This document shows positions 56,168 through 64,000 of a stretch of 64,000 bases of DNA, one piece after another. The notes beneath the pieces were generated by a model. The model saw only the letters and a list, made by a program, of their open reading frames with translations. It was not told where the DNA came from and did no database searches. Every line of letters begins with the position of its first letter. Position 1 is the first letter of the stretch. The stretch is from an uncultured Verrucomicrobiales bacterium. GTDB taxonomy: Bacteria; Verrucomicrobiota; Verrucomicrobiia; Verrucomicrobiales; DEV007. The stretch spans positions 1-64,000 of the forward strand of contig CALSSN010000014.1 in assembly GCA_943789025.1 (NCBI GenBank), in the 5' to 3' direction. Both the position numbers and the translations under genes were made by a program.

Positions 56168-59100
56168 ATGCATCGATTCTCCTGCCACTTTCTCGGCGCG
56201 CGCCTCACTGCTGTCATCTTCACGGTTCTCTGTCTTTTCTCGGAACCAACATGCGCCCAGACGGAAGCGACCGCTGCGGCGGCTCCAGCACTGCAACAAC
56301 CTGCCGGCACGACGGAACCGAGCTCCCCTCACGACACCTCTCGGATTCCTGAGGCACTCCAGGCGTGGGAAGACTGGGCGAAGTGGGACATCCGCGATGC
56401 TGCCGCGCCCTCGGTCTTCGACAATGCGGGCCAACGGATCGCCCTCTGGCCGTCCAGGCTCGCCATCGAGGCTGAAGCAAAAGGCGCAAATTTCGAGGTC
56501 ACTGCGCGGGTCTTCGCTCCAGCCTGGCTCCCCCTGCCGGGCAACACCGACATCTGGCCGCAGGAGGTCCAGGTAGACGGTGAGCCTGCGGTCGTCGTCG
56601 AGCGCAACGGTCGCCCCGCCACCAGGCTCGAGCCTGGCATCCGGAGGGTAACCGGTCATCTCCCGTGGAGGTCCATGCCGCAGCGCCTCGCCGTGCCACC
56701 AGAGATCGGGCTGCTGGCGCTGAGCGTCAACGGATCCGCTGTCGAGCTGCCGGAACGCGAAGACAAGGGCGGCTTCCTCTGGCTGAAGCGCAGCCGGGTC
56801 GAGGCGACAGCAAAACCGGAATTCCTCGAAGCAAAGATCTACCGGGTGCTCGAGGATGGCATCCCGATGTGGTTGCGCAGCGAGCTCGAGCTCAGCGTCT
56901 CAGGGAAGAGCCGGGAAGAAGACCTCGGCCACGCCCTTCCCAAAGGCTGGAAAGTCGCAGCAGTCGAGGCAAAACTGCCGTGCGCAGTGGACGACACCGG
57001 GCGGGTTCGCGTCCAGGTCCGGGGCGGAAAGTGGACGGTGCGAATCGATGCTTTCCGGGCTGCGCCAGCCGAGTCGGTCGGTTTTGCCAAAACCACCGAG
57101 CCGATCGCTGCCAGCGAGCTCATTGGCTTCCGGGCGAAGCCAGATTTCCGGGTGGTTGAGGTGATGGATCTCCTCCAGGTCGACGTCTCCCAGACCACTT
57201 TCCCGGAAAAATGGCGTATCCTTCCGGTCTACAGGTGGGACACCTCCGCGCCCTTCCGGATCGTGGAAAAGATGCGAGGCATGGGTTCCCGCAAACCGGC
57301 CGGGCTGGCGGTGAAACGCGAATTCTGGCTCGATGACGACGGCAGTCTGATGACCTTCCGCGACACCATCAACGGGGTTTCCCAACAGGAGTGGCGACTC
57401 GATGCCTCGCCCGGGCAAGCGCTCGGCGCGGCGCGCATGGACGGCGAGAACCAACTCATCACCAAAAACCCGAGCACCGGAGCGAGCGGGATCGAAGTGC
57501 GGCAAAGGCAGATCCAACTCAAGGCAATCGGGCGCATCGCGAATGCGCGTGAGTTTCCTGCCAGCGGATGGCAGGCCGATGTCGACCAGTGCGAGAGCAC
57601 CCTCAACCTCCCGCCGGGGTGGCGCGTCCTCGCTCTCTTCGGGGCTGAATGGGTGAAGGGCGACTGGCTCAGAAACTGGACCCTCCTTGACCTCTTCCTC
57701 CTCCTTATTTTCACCATGGCGGTCGGAAAGCTCTGGGGGCCGGTCCCCGCCGTCATCGCCGCGCTGGGTTTCGGCCTGGCTTACCACGAACCAAACGCCC
57801 CGAAATACCTCTGGTTTTTCCTCCTCACTCCCGTGGCCATCCTGCGGGCGGGAGCCAGACTGACCGGCGTCCCGCGCACCCTGGTCACCCTCTTAAAAAG
57901 TCTCGCCATCGCCGCCCTCTTGCTCGTCCTCGTCCCGTTCGTGGGACAGCAGATCCAGGGTGTCCTCTACCCCCAGCTGGAACCCGGAGTGTGGTCGCGA
58001 AGTGCCCGGGGCGGCACCGACGCCTACAAGAAGAGTTGGAATCTGGCAGACTCGATCGCGCCTCGTGGGGACTACAGCAGAGCAGGGGGAAAGGCGAAAC
58101 AGATCCGACAACAAGAGGTCCTCAACGAGACATCCAACCTGCAGCAGGACGTCCAGGCCCGCATCCAGACAGGTCCTGCCGTGCCAACCTGGAAGTGGCG
58201 GAGCGTCCGCTTCGGGTGGCGCGGTCCGGTCACGAAATCAGAGATGGTTCGCGTGGTACTCATTCCGCCCGCAATCCAGCGCGGAATCACCGTGCTCCGA
58301 ATAGTCGCAGTGGTCCTCCTCCTCGGCATCCTTCTCGGGGCTACGCACTTCCTGCCATCTTTCAGGCGTAAAAAACCGCAGCCACCGCAGCCCGGAGAAC
58401 CCTCCCCGAAATCAAAGGGAGCGGTCGCCAGCCTCCTCTTCCTGTTCTGTCTCTTCTCGGGAGCCCTGCATCAGACACGAGCCGAAACCTTCCCGCCCGG
58501 GGAAATGCTTAAGACTCTAAGGACGAGAATCCTCGAGGCGCCCGACGCCTTCCCCCGGGCCGCCGAGATCCCGCTGGTGAATCTCGCCGTCGTCGACAAC
58601 ACATTGACCATGGAGGCAGAGATCCACGCCGCCGCCACCTGCGCCGTCCCGCTTCCCGGCAAGCTGCCCGCTTGGTCTCCCGCCTCGGTCCTGGTCGACG
58701 GCAAACCCGCCGAGGCAGTGGCCCGCCGCGACAACTCTCTCTGGGTGGTGCTGGAGCAGGGAATCCACACCGTCCGCGTCGCTGGGATGCTGCCACAGTC
58801 GACCGAGTGGACATGGTCCTCGCATCTCGGGCCGCGCAGTATGATCGTCGACGCCCCGGGGTGGAGAGTGGCCGGAATTCGGTCGAATGGCGTCCCGGAA
58901 AAGCAAGTCACCTTCACCTTGAAAAAACCGATCACCAAAGCCGAAGCTGCCTACGACCGGAAGGACTTCACCCCGGCGGTCGCCGTGGAGCGTTCGATCG
59001 AGCTCGGGCTGATCTGGCAGGTCCGGACCACTCTGACCCGCCTCGCACCCGGCGGGAAAGCCGTGGCCCTCTCTATCCCACTGCTCCCAGGCGAGCAGGT

Positions 59101-60346
59101 CCTCTCTTCACCTTTCGAGGTCAAAAACCGGAAGGTCGAGGCCCGCCTCGGCGGTGGCCAGCAGAAGGTTTCGTGGCAAAGCACGCTGCAGCAGGCCCCT
59201 GCCCTGGCCCTCCAGGCCGACGCATCGGGAGCATGGGTGGAACGATGGAAACTGATGGTCTCCCCGGTCTGGAACGTCGGGTTCGAAGGCCTCTCTCCGA
59301 TCTACCAGCCTGGGGCAAATGGGCTCGAGCCGGTCTGGCGCCCGTGGCCGGGCGAGCAGGTCGCGCTCACCCTCTCCAAGCCGCAGGCGATCCCCGGTGC
59401 GACCATGACAATTCGCGCGGTCGAGCACACCACCAAGCTTGGGTCCCGCCAACGTATCTCGCAACTTAAACTCAGCCTCCAGGCCAGTCTCGGACAGGAC
59501 CTCATCATCGACCTCGACCCGGAAGCGGATGTGAGCGTTCTCAAGATCGGCGATGCCAGGAACCCGGAGGGCGTCGCCCAGCCGGTCCGGCGCGACGGCC
59601 CGAGCGTCATCATTCCGGTCCGGCCCGGCGAACAGGTCGTCGAGCTCGAGTGGAAAAGAAACCGCACGCTTACCGGACGTGAGGTTGTGGATCGCCTCGA
59701 GCTCCCTGTCGAGAGCTCCAACATCGAAACCACTATGACCGTGCCTAAGAACCGCTGGATTCTCTGGACCACCGGACCGCTACGCGGTCCCGCAGTCCGG
59801 TGGTGGAGCATCGTTATGCTCTCGCTTGTCGGCGCCCTCGTGCTCTCTCGCGTGCCATCCTCCCCGCTTCGCGGGATCGAATGGGCACTGCTCCTGCTTG
59901 GACTGACCCAGGTCCACCCGGCCGCGTGGCTCGCAGTGATCAGCTGGTTCTTCCTCCTCGCCTGGCGGGGCAGCGACCGTGCCTGCGCCCTCCGCCCGCG
60001 CCGGTTTGACGCCCTGCAGCTGGGCATCGTCGCGTTAGCCTTCCCAGTCGTGCTTATTCTCCTCGCCGCCCTCCACCAAGGCCTGCTCGGGACACCTCAG
60101 ATGATGATTCAGGGCCACCATTCGACGCAAAGCTCGCTCCACTGGTTCGCCCAGAGGACCGAAAGCGTCTTGCCCGACGCCGGCATTTTCAGTGTCTCGA
60201 TCTGGTATTACCGTCTCCTTATGCTTGCCTGGGCGCTCTGGCTGGCCGCCTCGATGCTCCGCTGGGTCCGCTGGGGGTGGTCACAGTTCTCCCGCCAGGC
60301 ACTCTGGAAGAAATCCCCCCCGAAGATCGTGGCCCCAAGCAAATAG
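56168..60346 (+). CDS. Large membrane protein built of two repeated modules, unknown function
   Basis: 1392 residues. Signal peptide (about 1-30, TCAQ). Module 1: a periplasmic, beta-rich domain (about 40-500), then hydrophobic helices (about 505-560, 575-600). A further helix near 707-730 and a second signal-like segment (about 754-776) lead to module 2: a beta-rich domain (about 780-1210), then helices at about 1212-1270, 1285-1310 and 1350-1372. The modules are visibly duplicated: VDGEPAVVVERNGRPATRLEPG in module 1 against VDGKPAEAVARRDNSLWVVLEQG in module 2, each followed by a similar strand pattern. No enzyme motif is recognisable. A transporter, adhesin scaffold or envelope-stress protein is possible; no neighbour helps to decide. 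Confidence 0.75.
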   Translation: MHRFSCHFLGARLTAVIFTVLCLFSEPTCAQTEATAAAAPALQQPAGTTEPSSPHDTSRIPEALQAWEDWAKWDIRDAAAPSVFDNAGQRIALWPSRLAIEAEAKGANFEVTARVFAPAWLPLPGNTDIWPQEVQVDGEPAVVVERNGRPATRLEPGIRRVTGHLPWRSMPQRLAVPPEIGLLALSVNGSAVELPEREDKGGFLWLKRSRVEATAKPEFLEAKIYRVLEDGIPMWLRSELELSVSGKSREEDLGHALPKGWKVAAVEAKLPCAVDDTGRVRVQVRGGKWTVRIDAFRAAPAESVGFAKTTEPIAASELIGFRAKPDFRVVEVMDLLQVDVSQTTFPEKWRILPVYRWDTSAPFRIVEKMRGMGSRKPAGLAVKREFWLDDDGSLMTFRDTINGVSQQEWRLDASPGQALGAARMDGENQLITKNPSTGASGIEVRQRQIQLKAIGRIANAREFPASGWQADVDQCESTLNLPPGWRVLALFGAEWVKGDWLRNWTLLDLFLLLIFTMAVGKLWGPVPAVIAALGFGLAYHEPNAPKYLWFFLLTPVAILRAGARLTGVPRTLVTLLKSLAIAALLLVLVPFVGQQIQGVLYPQLEPGVWSRSARGGTDAYKKSWNLADSIAPRGDYSRAGGKAKQIRQQEVLNETSNLQQDVQARIQTGPAVPTWKWRSVRFGWRGPVTKSEMVRVVLIPPAIQRGITVLRIVAVVLLLGILLGATHFLPSFRRKKPQPPQPGEPSPKSKGAVASLLFLFCLFSGALHQTRAETFPPGEMLKTLRTRILEAPDAFPRAAEIPLVNLAVVDNTLTMEAEIHAAATCAVPLPGKLPAWSPASVLVDGKPAEAVARRDNSLWVVLEQGIHTVRVAGMLPQSTEWTWSSHLGPRSMIVDAPGWRVAGIRSNGVPEKQVTFTLKKPITKAEAAYDRKDFTPAVAVERSIELGLIWQVRTTLTRLAPGGKAVALSIPLLPGEQVLSSPFEVKNRKVEARLGGGQQKVSWQSTLQQAPALALQADASGAWVERWKLMVSPVWNVGFEGLSPIYQPGANGLEPVWRPWPGEQVALTLSKPQAIPGATMTIRAVEHTTKLGSRQRISQLKLSLQASLGQDLIIDLDPEADVSVLKIGDARNPEGVAQPVRRDGPSVIIPVRPGEQVVELEWKRNRTLTGREVVDRLELPVESSNIETTMTVPKNRWILWTTGPLRGPAVRWWSIVMLSLVGALVLSRVPSSPLRGIEWALLLLGLTQVHPAAWLAVISWFFLLAWRGSDRACALRPRRFDALQLGIVALAFPVVLILLAALHQGLLGTPQMMIQGHHSTQSSLHWFAQRTESVLPDAGIFSVSIWYYRLLMLAWALWLAASMLRWVRWGWSQFSRQALWKKSPPKIVAPSK

Positions 60347-60449
60347 GCTCCGCCGCAGAAAAGTGGAAGGGCGCACCACGTCAATTTAAGCTCCAATCAA
60401 TCTAAAAAACGGCAACAGTGACTGCAGAACACTGGCATTGAGAGCAAGG

Positions 60450-61124
60450 CTAACCGCTCAACCGCAGCCGCATAACCCACTCGCGACCTTCGCGGCCCGG
60501 GTAGGTGTGAGGGGGCGACCATTCATCGAGAATCTCAAAGCGATCGACGAAGTGGTCGTGTAGCTCGCCGACACTTGTCCCGTGCGGCGGTCCTGCGCCG
60601 GGCTGGTGCTCGTCGTCATACGGGTCGAGATAAAAAACCCCCCAGAGCCCACCACCTGGGACGAGGAGACCCGCGACAGCTCGGACGTAGGCGGCGCGCA
60701 TGGACGGTTCGATGGCACAGAAACAGGTGTGCTCCCAGACGAGATCGACCAGCTTTCCACCGGGGAGGTCCTCCGGAGCAAGCGTGAACAAATCCCCTTC
60801 GAGGTAATCATCTTTTCCTCCCGTAGCAGGAACTTTCCTCGCCGCGGCGAGGGCGGTAGGTGAAAGATCCAGGCCGATCACTTCTGCCTCTGGCCAGGCT
60901 CTGGCGATGGCCCGCACATCATGCCCGGTTCCACAGCCGGGCACGAGCACTCTCTGGCGCTTATCGGCCCCTTCCTCGCTCCACCTCGTGAGCAGGTCGC
61001 GAAGCGGCGGCGATGCCTCTCCCTTGTCCCAGGGGGTGTGGCCCTCGAGGTAGTGGCTCTCCCAATCGGTATCCATCCAAAGAAGCTGCCGTCCTTCAAG
61101 CTCGCCAGCAACCGGGAAACTCAC
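60450..61124 (-). CDS. TPMT-family SAM-dependent methyltransferase
   Basis: 224 residues from a GTG at 61124; a start at ATG 61076 (208 residues) is also likely, since the family core begins there (MDTDWESHYLEGHTPWDKGEA). The SAM-binding motif is VLVPGCGTGHDVRAIA, with the acidic strand end VIGLDLSPTAL and later DLVWEHTCFCAI. This is a member of the thiopurine S-methyltransferase family, which in bacteria methylates small thiols, halides or metalloids such as tellurite and selenite; the substrate here is unknown. It is convergent with the 1392-residue gene and divergent from the permease. Confidence 0.88.
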   Translation of the reverse strand: MSFPVAGELEGRQLLWMDTDWESHYLEGHTPWDKGEASPPLRDLLTRWSEEGADKRQRVLVPGCGTGHDVRAIARAWPEAEVIGLDLSPTALAAARKVPATGGKDDYLEGDLFTLAPEDLPGGKLVDLVWEHTCFCAIEPSMRAAYVRAVAGLLVPGGGLWGVFYLDPYDDEHQPGAGPPHGTSVGELHDHFVDRFEILDEWSPPHTYPGREGREWVMRLRLSG

Positions 61125-61203
61125 GCCGAAAGCTCACTTTTTCATCCTCGACAGGTCTTGCTCTCCCGAGAAGCCAGTCTTTTTATGGCTTCCCAGTAGC
61201 CAG

Positions 61204-63810
61204 GTGGCACGCGCTATCGTAGGGAAGCGTGTGGTCTCTCTCTTTTGCCACTTCGCCCTCCTCCGCCAGTTCGTCTGGCGCCATGCCCGGCTTCATCCAC
61301 TCATCGCGTTGCTCAACATCGCAAGCATCGCGCTGGGCGTAGCCGTCTACCTTGCCGTCCAGGTGGCCAATCACAGCGCCACGCGGGCCTTCGAAGCGAG
61401 CATCGACCTGGTCTCTGGGAAATCCCAGCTTGAGCTGTATCCGACCTCCGGTCCGCTCGATGACGTTTTCTTTCACGACGTGAACAGTCACCCCAGCGTC
61501 GCGGCAGCGACCCCCATCCTCGAAGCTTACGCCACCCTATCAGATCATCCGGGAGAGTACCTTCGCATCCTCGGGATCGATGTCTTTACCAATGCTCCTT
61601 TCCAGACCCTCTCACCCGGCGACGTCGCCGGGGTGGAAAGCGCTGCAACCGACAAAGCGACCGTTTTTAAGTGGTTGGCATCTCCGGGGCAGCTTCTCAT
61701 CACAGACCGCTTCGCCGAACGCCACCGCCTCTCGGTGGGGTCCCCTCTCATGGTTCAGATCAACGGAGCAAGTACTGCTTTAGAGATCGCTGCCATCCGC
61801 CCGGTGAGTGAACTGGACGAGGCCACCTCCGATCGCTTCGCATTGATGGATATCGGCTGGCTTCAAGAACTGACTGGGCGGAGCAGTGAGCTCGATTCCA
61901 TCCAGATCATCCTTGAAGAAGGTCACAGTATTGACGCAGCAAGATCAAGCCTCGGCGAAGCTCTCCCACCCGACATAGTCGTGACCACTCCGGTGCAGCG
62001 CAGCGGGCAGGTGGAGACCATGCTTCGAGGGTTTCGGCTCAACCTTACCGCCTTGAGCATGGTTTCCATCCTAGTGGGCGTCTTCCTTATCTACAATACC
62101 GTGGCTGCTTCAGTGGTGCGAAGGAGGACGGAGATCGGCACCCTGCGCGCCACCGGAGCGTCCCGAGGCCTTGTGCGTGGACTCTTTCTTGAGGAGGCAG
62201 CCCTTTACGCCTGCCTTGGCGCGCTCGTAGGCGTGCCAGCCGGAATCCTCCTCTCCCGCTTTCTCGTCACCCAGGTTTCGAGCGTCATCTCTGTCCACTA
62301 CCTCCTCGTCCATGTGGCCCGCGCCTTTGCCGACCCGCTGCACGTCATTCAAGCGATCGCCTACGGAGTCGCCGCTGCTCTAGCTGGCGCCTGGATCCCC
62401 TCGGGGGAGGCCGCCTCGCTCGACCCTGCAAACGCCCTGCGTCCCGCGAGCGGCGCCCAGCAGGCAGCTGCCTGGCGCTGGAGAACTCCGGCGGGACTCG
62501 CGTCCCTCGTCGCCTGTGCAGCCATCGCGTGGGGAGCCCTGCATGGCCTGCCTCCAGGCTGGACTTTCGTCTCGTGCTTCCTGCTCATGGTGGGTTTCTC
62601 CCTGCTGGTCCCCAGCGCCATTCGCCTCTTCGCGCGCCCCCTCGAGCTCGTCATGCGTGGGAAAGCCGAGCTTGCCCTCGCCGTGGACAACCTCACCCGC
62701 TCGCTGCACCGCAACTCGATGACCGCAGCAGCTCTTATGGCTTCGATCGCTATGATGGTTGGGGTCACCATCATGGTCCGGTCTTTTCGTGAGACGGTCG
62801 ACCTCTGGATGCACCGCACCATTGTGGCTGATATCTTCGTCGCTCCCTCCGCCAACGAGAGGATCGGCATGCACTCCTTTCTCTCTCCCGCGGTGCGTGA
62901 TTTTGCCCTCTCTCTCCCCGGTGTCACCGCCGGTGACAGCTACCGCGAAGTCGTCATCGCCAATGCGGAAAAACCCTATGCTCTCGCCGTCATCGCAGGA
63001 CCAGCACGCGACAACCTTCCCCTCCTCCGCCCCTCTGCGGAAGTCTCTGCAGGCAGTTGGCAGGAGCCGGGAAAGGCGCTCGTCAACCAACCTTACCAAC
63101 GAAGGTTCGGAGTGGAAGTGGGCGATCGCGTAGCTGTTCCTGCCCCTGAGGGCGAAGTTTCCTTCGAGGTAGTCGGAGTCTACCACGACTATGCCGACGA
63201 CCAGGGTCAGATTGCCATTTCCCGAGAGAACTTCGACGCGCACTGGAAAGATCCGAGATACCACTCGCTGGCGCTCTACCTCAAGCCCGGCACTGACGCA
63301 CAGGAAATCATGGAGGCGCTGCGAGCTCGATTCAGCCCGGCGGGCGAACTGAGTATCTATGCCAACGCGCAGCTCCGACAGCGAGTCTTCGAAATCTTCG
63401 ACCAGACTTTTGCCATCACCTACGTTCTCAAGACCATCGCCATCGCCGTGGCCGTAGCAGGCATTCTCCTCACCCTGACCACGCTCGTGCGGGAACGTCT
63501 CCGCGAGATCGCCGTTCTCCGCGCCATCGGCGCATCGCGGGCGCAGGTCGCGTTCTCTTTCATGGCCGAGGCCGGGTGCATCGGGCTCTGCAGCGCTCTC
63601 GTCGGGATCGTCTGCGGTCTTGGACTGGCTGTCATTCTGACCCACGTCGTCAACCTCGCCTTCTTCGGATGGACCGTGCGCTTCTTCCTCCCGTGGGCCG
63701 AGCTCCTCCCCATACCAATCTGGGTGACCGCCATCGCGGCGCTCGCCGGGGTCATCCCTGCCCGCCTTGCCGCCCAGACCGACCCCGCACCGCCACTGCG
63801 AGAACTGTGA
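61204..63810 (+). CDS. FtsX-like ABC transporter permease (MacB/LolC-type, double FtsX domain)
   Basis: 868 residues from a GTG at 61204 (a second GTG at 61231 is equally possible). About ten hydrophobic helices arranged as helix - large periplasmic domain - three helices, twice, which is the duplicated FtsX layout (FtsX blocks RTEIGTLRATGASRG and LREIAVLRAIGASRA). It would move lipids or lipid-linked molecules with a separate ATPase, which is not in the window. The stop overlaps the start of the next gene, TGATG at 63808-63812. Confidence 0.88.
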   Translation: MARAIVGKRVVSLFCHFALLRQFVWRHARLHPLIALLNIASIALGVAVYLAVQVANHSATRAFEASIDLVSGKSQLELYPTSGPLDDVFFHDVNSHPSVAAATPILEAYATLSDHPGEYLRILGIDVFTNAPFQTLSPGDVAGVESAATDKATVFKWLASPGQLLITDRFAERHRLSVGSPLMVQINGASTALEIAAIRPVSELDEATSDRFALMDIGWLQELTGRSSELDSIQIILEEGHSIDAARSSLGEALPPDIVVTTPVQRSGQVETMLRGFRLNLTALSMVSILVGVFLIYNTVAASVVRRRTEIGTLRATGASRGLVRGLFLEEAALYACLGALVGVPAGILLSRFLVTQVSSVISVHYLLVHVARAFADPLHVIQAIAYGVAAALAGAWIPSGEAASLDPANALRPASGAQQAAAWRWRTPAGLASLVACAAIAWGALHGLPPGWTFVSCFLLMVGFSLLVPSAIRLFARPLELVMRGKAELALAVDNLTRSLHRNSMTAAALMASIAMMVGVTIMVRSFRETVDLWMHRTIVADIFVAPSANERIGMHSFLSPAVRDFALSLPGVTAGDSYREVVIANAEKPYALAVIAGPARDNLPLLRPSAEVSAGSWQEPGKALVNQPYQRRFGVEVGDRVAVPAPEGEVSFEVVGVYHDYADDQGQIAISRENFDAHWKDPRYHSLALYLKPGTDAQEIMEALRARFSPAGELSIYANAQLRQRVFEIFDQTFAITYVLKTIAIAVAVAGILLTLTTLVRERLREIAVLRAIGASRAQVAFSFMAEAGCIGLCSALVGIVCGLGLAVILTHVVNLAFFGWTVRFFLPWAELLPIPIWVTAIAALAGVIPARLAAQTDPAPPLREL

Positions 63811-64000
63811 TGCAGATGAAAACCTCGAGACCCACAACTACCCGACGACACTTGTCTTTGATGGCAAGCCACCGCGCGGCGGCCTTCGGGCTTCTTCTTT
63901 TTTGCATCCTCCCCTCTTTTTTTGCGTTGGCTCAATGGAAGACCGCCAAACCTGGGAAGAATTACCAGTTCCCGGCTGACCATCATACCCACCCAGACTT
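63810..64000 (+). CDS. AttH/CrtC-like lipocalin protein (3' end outside window)
   Basis: Only the first 63 codons are visible. The frame starts at ATG 63810 (or ATG 63816), overlapping the permease stop, so the two genes are probably translationally coupled. A signal sequence of hydrophobic residues (LLLFCILPSFFALAQ) is followed by KNYQFPADHHTHPD, the start of the AttH/CrtC-like family (carotenoid-hydratase-like lipocalins) that is often found next to FtsX-type transporters. Confidence 0.7.
   Translation, partial: MQMKTSRPTTTRRHLSLMASHRAAAFGLLLFCILPSFFALAQWKTAKPGKNYQFPADHHTHPD

Overview
The window is a chromosomal segment of about 64 kb with GC-rich coding sequence. It looks like a member of the Verrucomicrobiota (inference). 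The reasons are the mix of gene families: a class-2 type 2-isopropylmalate synthase, a DUF6941-type small protein, a small CxxC zinc-ribbon protein, several envelope/periplasmic proteins of unrecognised family, and a GH95/sulfatase polysaccharide locus next to ordinary housekeeping genes. One tRNA (Cys, GCA) is present; there is no rRNA, CRISPR array, prophage or transposase gene.

Layout. 1-10.3 kb: 3' part of a TrkA potassium-uptake subunit, leuS (reverse), rdgB, an L,D-transpeptidase, asd, a polyprenyl diphosphate synthase, a membrane-anchored TPR protein and comEC. 10.4-19 kb: tRNA-Cys with a clear sigma70-type promoter, priA, two paralogous outer-membrane-type proteins (one frameshifted), a zinc-ribbon protein, rpsT, a processive family-2 glycosyltransferase overlapping a second L,D-transpeptidase, and a secreted protein of unknown function. 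19-28 kb: rapA, leuA, a CbiX-type chelatase (frameshifted), an orphan oligopeptide-type ABC ATPase, DAHP synthase, a TraB/GumN lipoprotein and a DUF6941 protein. 28.5-33.6 kb: a lipoprotein and an Mla-type lipid transport operon (mlaE-mlaF-mlaD) followed by a PIN-TRAM membrane protein (frameshifted). 33.7-43.2 kb: carB, a left-handed beta-helix protein, pyrH-frr, gltA, sucC-sucD (sucC frameshifted) and a small helix-hairpin-helix membrane protein.

44-56 kb is an accessory region. It holds a protein made of two tandem WecG/TagA/CpsF glycosyltransferase domains, an acetyl-esterase-like alpha/beta hydrolase, a secreted metallophosphoesterase, a broken sulfatase with a HEAT-like tail, the remnant of another sulfatase, an SGNH-esterase/GH95 fusion, and a second divergent GH95-like enzyme. 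The enzymes together suggest breakdown of a sulfated, acetylated, fucose-containing glycan such as algal fucoidan (inference). 56-64 kb: a 1392-residue membrane protein built from two copies of the same module, a TPMT-type methyltransferase, an FtsX-type permease of 860-868 residues, and the start of an AttH/CrtC-like lipocalin protein translationally coupled to it.

The most useful cross-window observations are these. (1) A 213-bp non-coding repeat occurs at 19.06 and 43.77 kb at about 96% identity. (2) A second, palindrome-armed short repeat lies in two convergent intergenic regions. (3) Single-base frameshifts recur, several in homopolymers, even in the TCA-cycle gene sucC, and they become dense between 48.6 and 50.5 kb. 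That pattern points to sequence/assembly error at least as strongly as to gene decay. No wholly new defence or mobile system could be supported; the best candidates for new biology are the tandem GT26 protein, the duplicated 1392-residue membrane protein and the SGNH-GH95 fusion.
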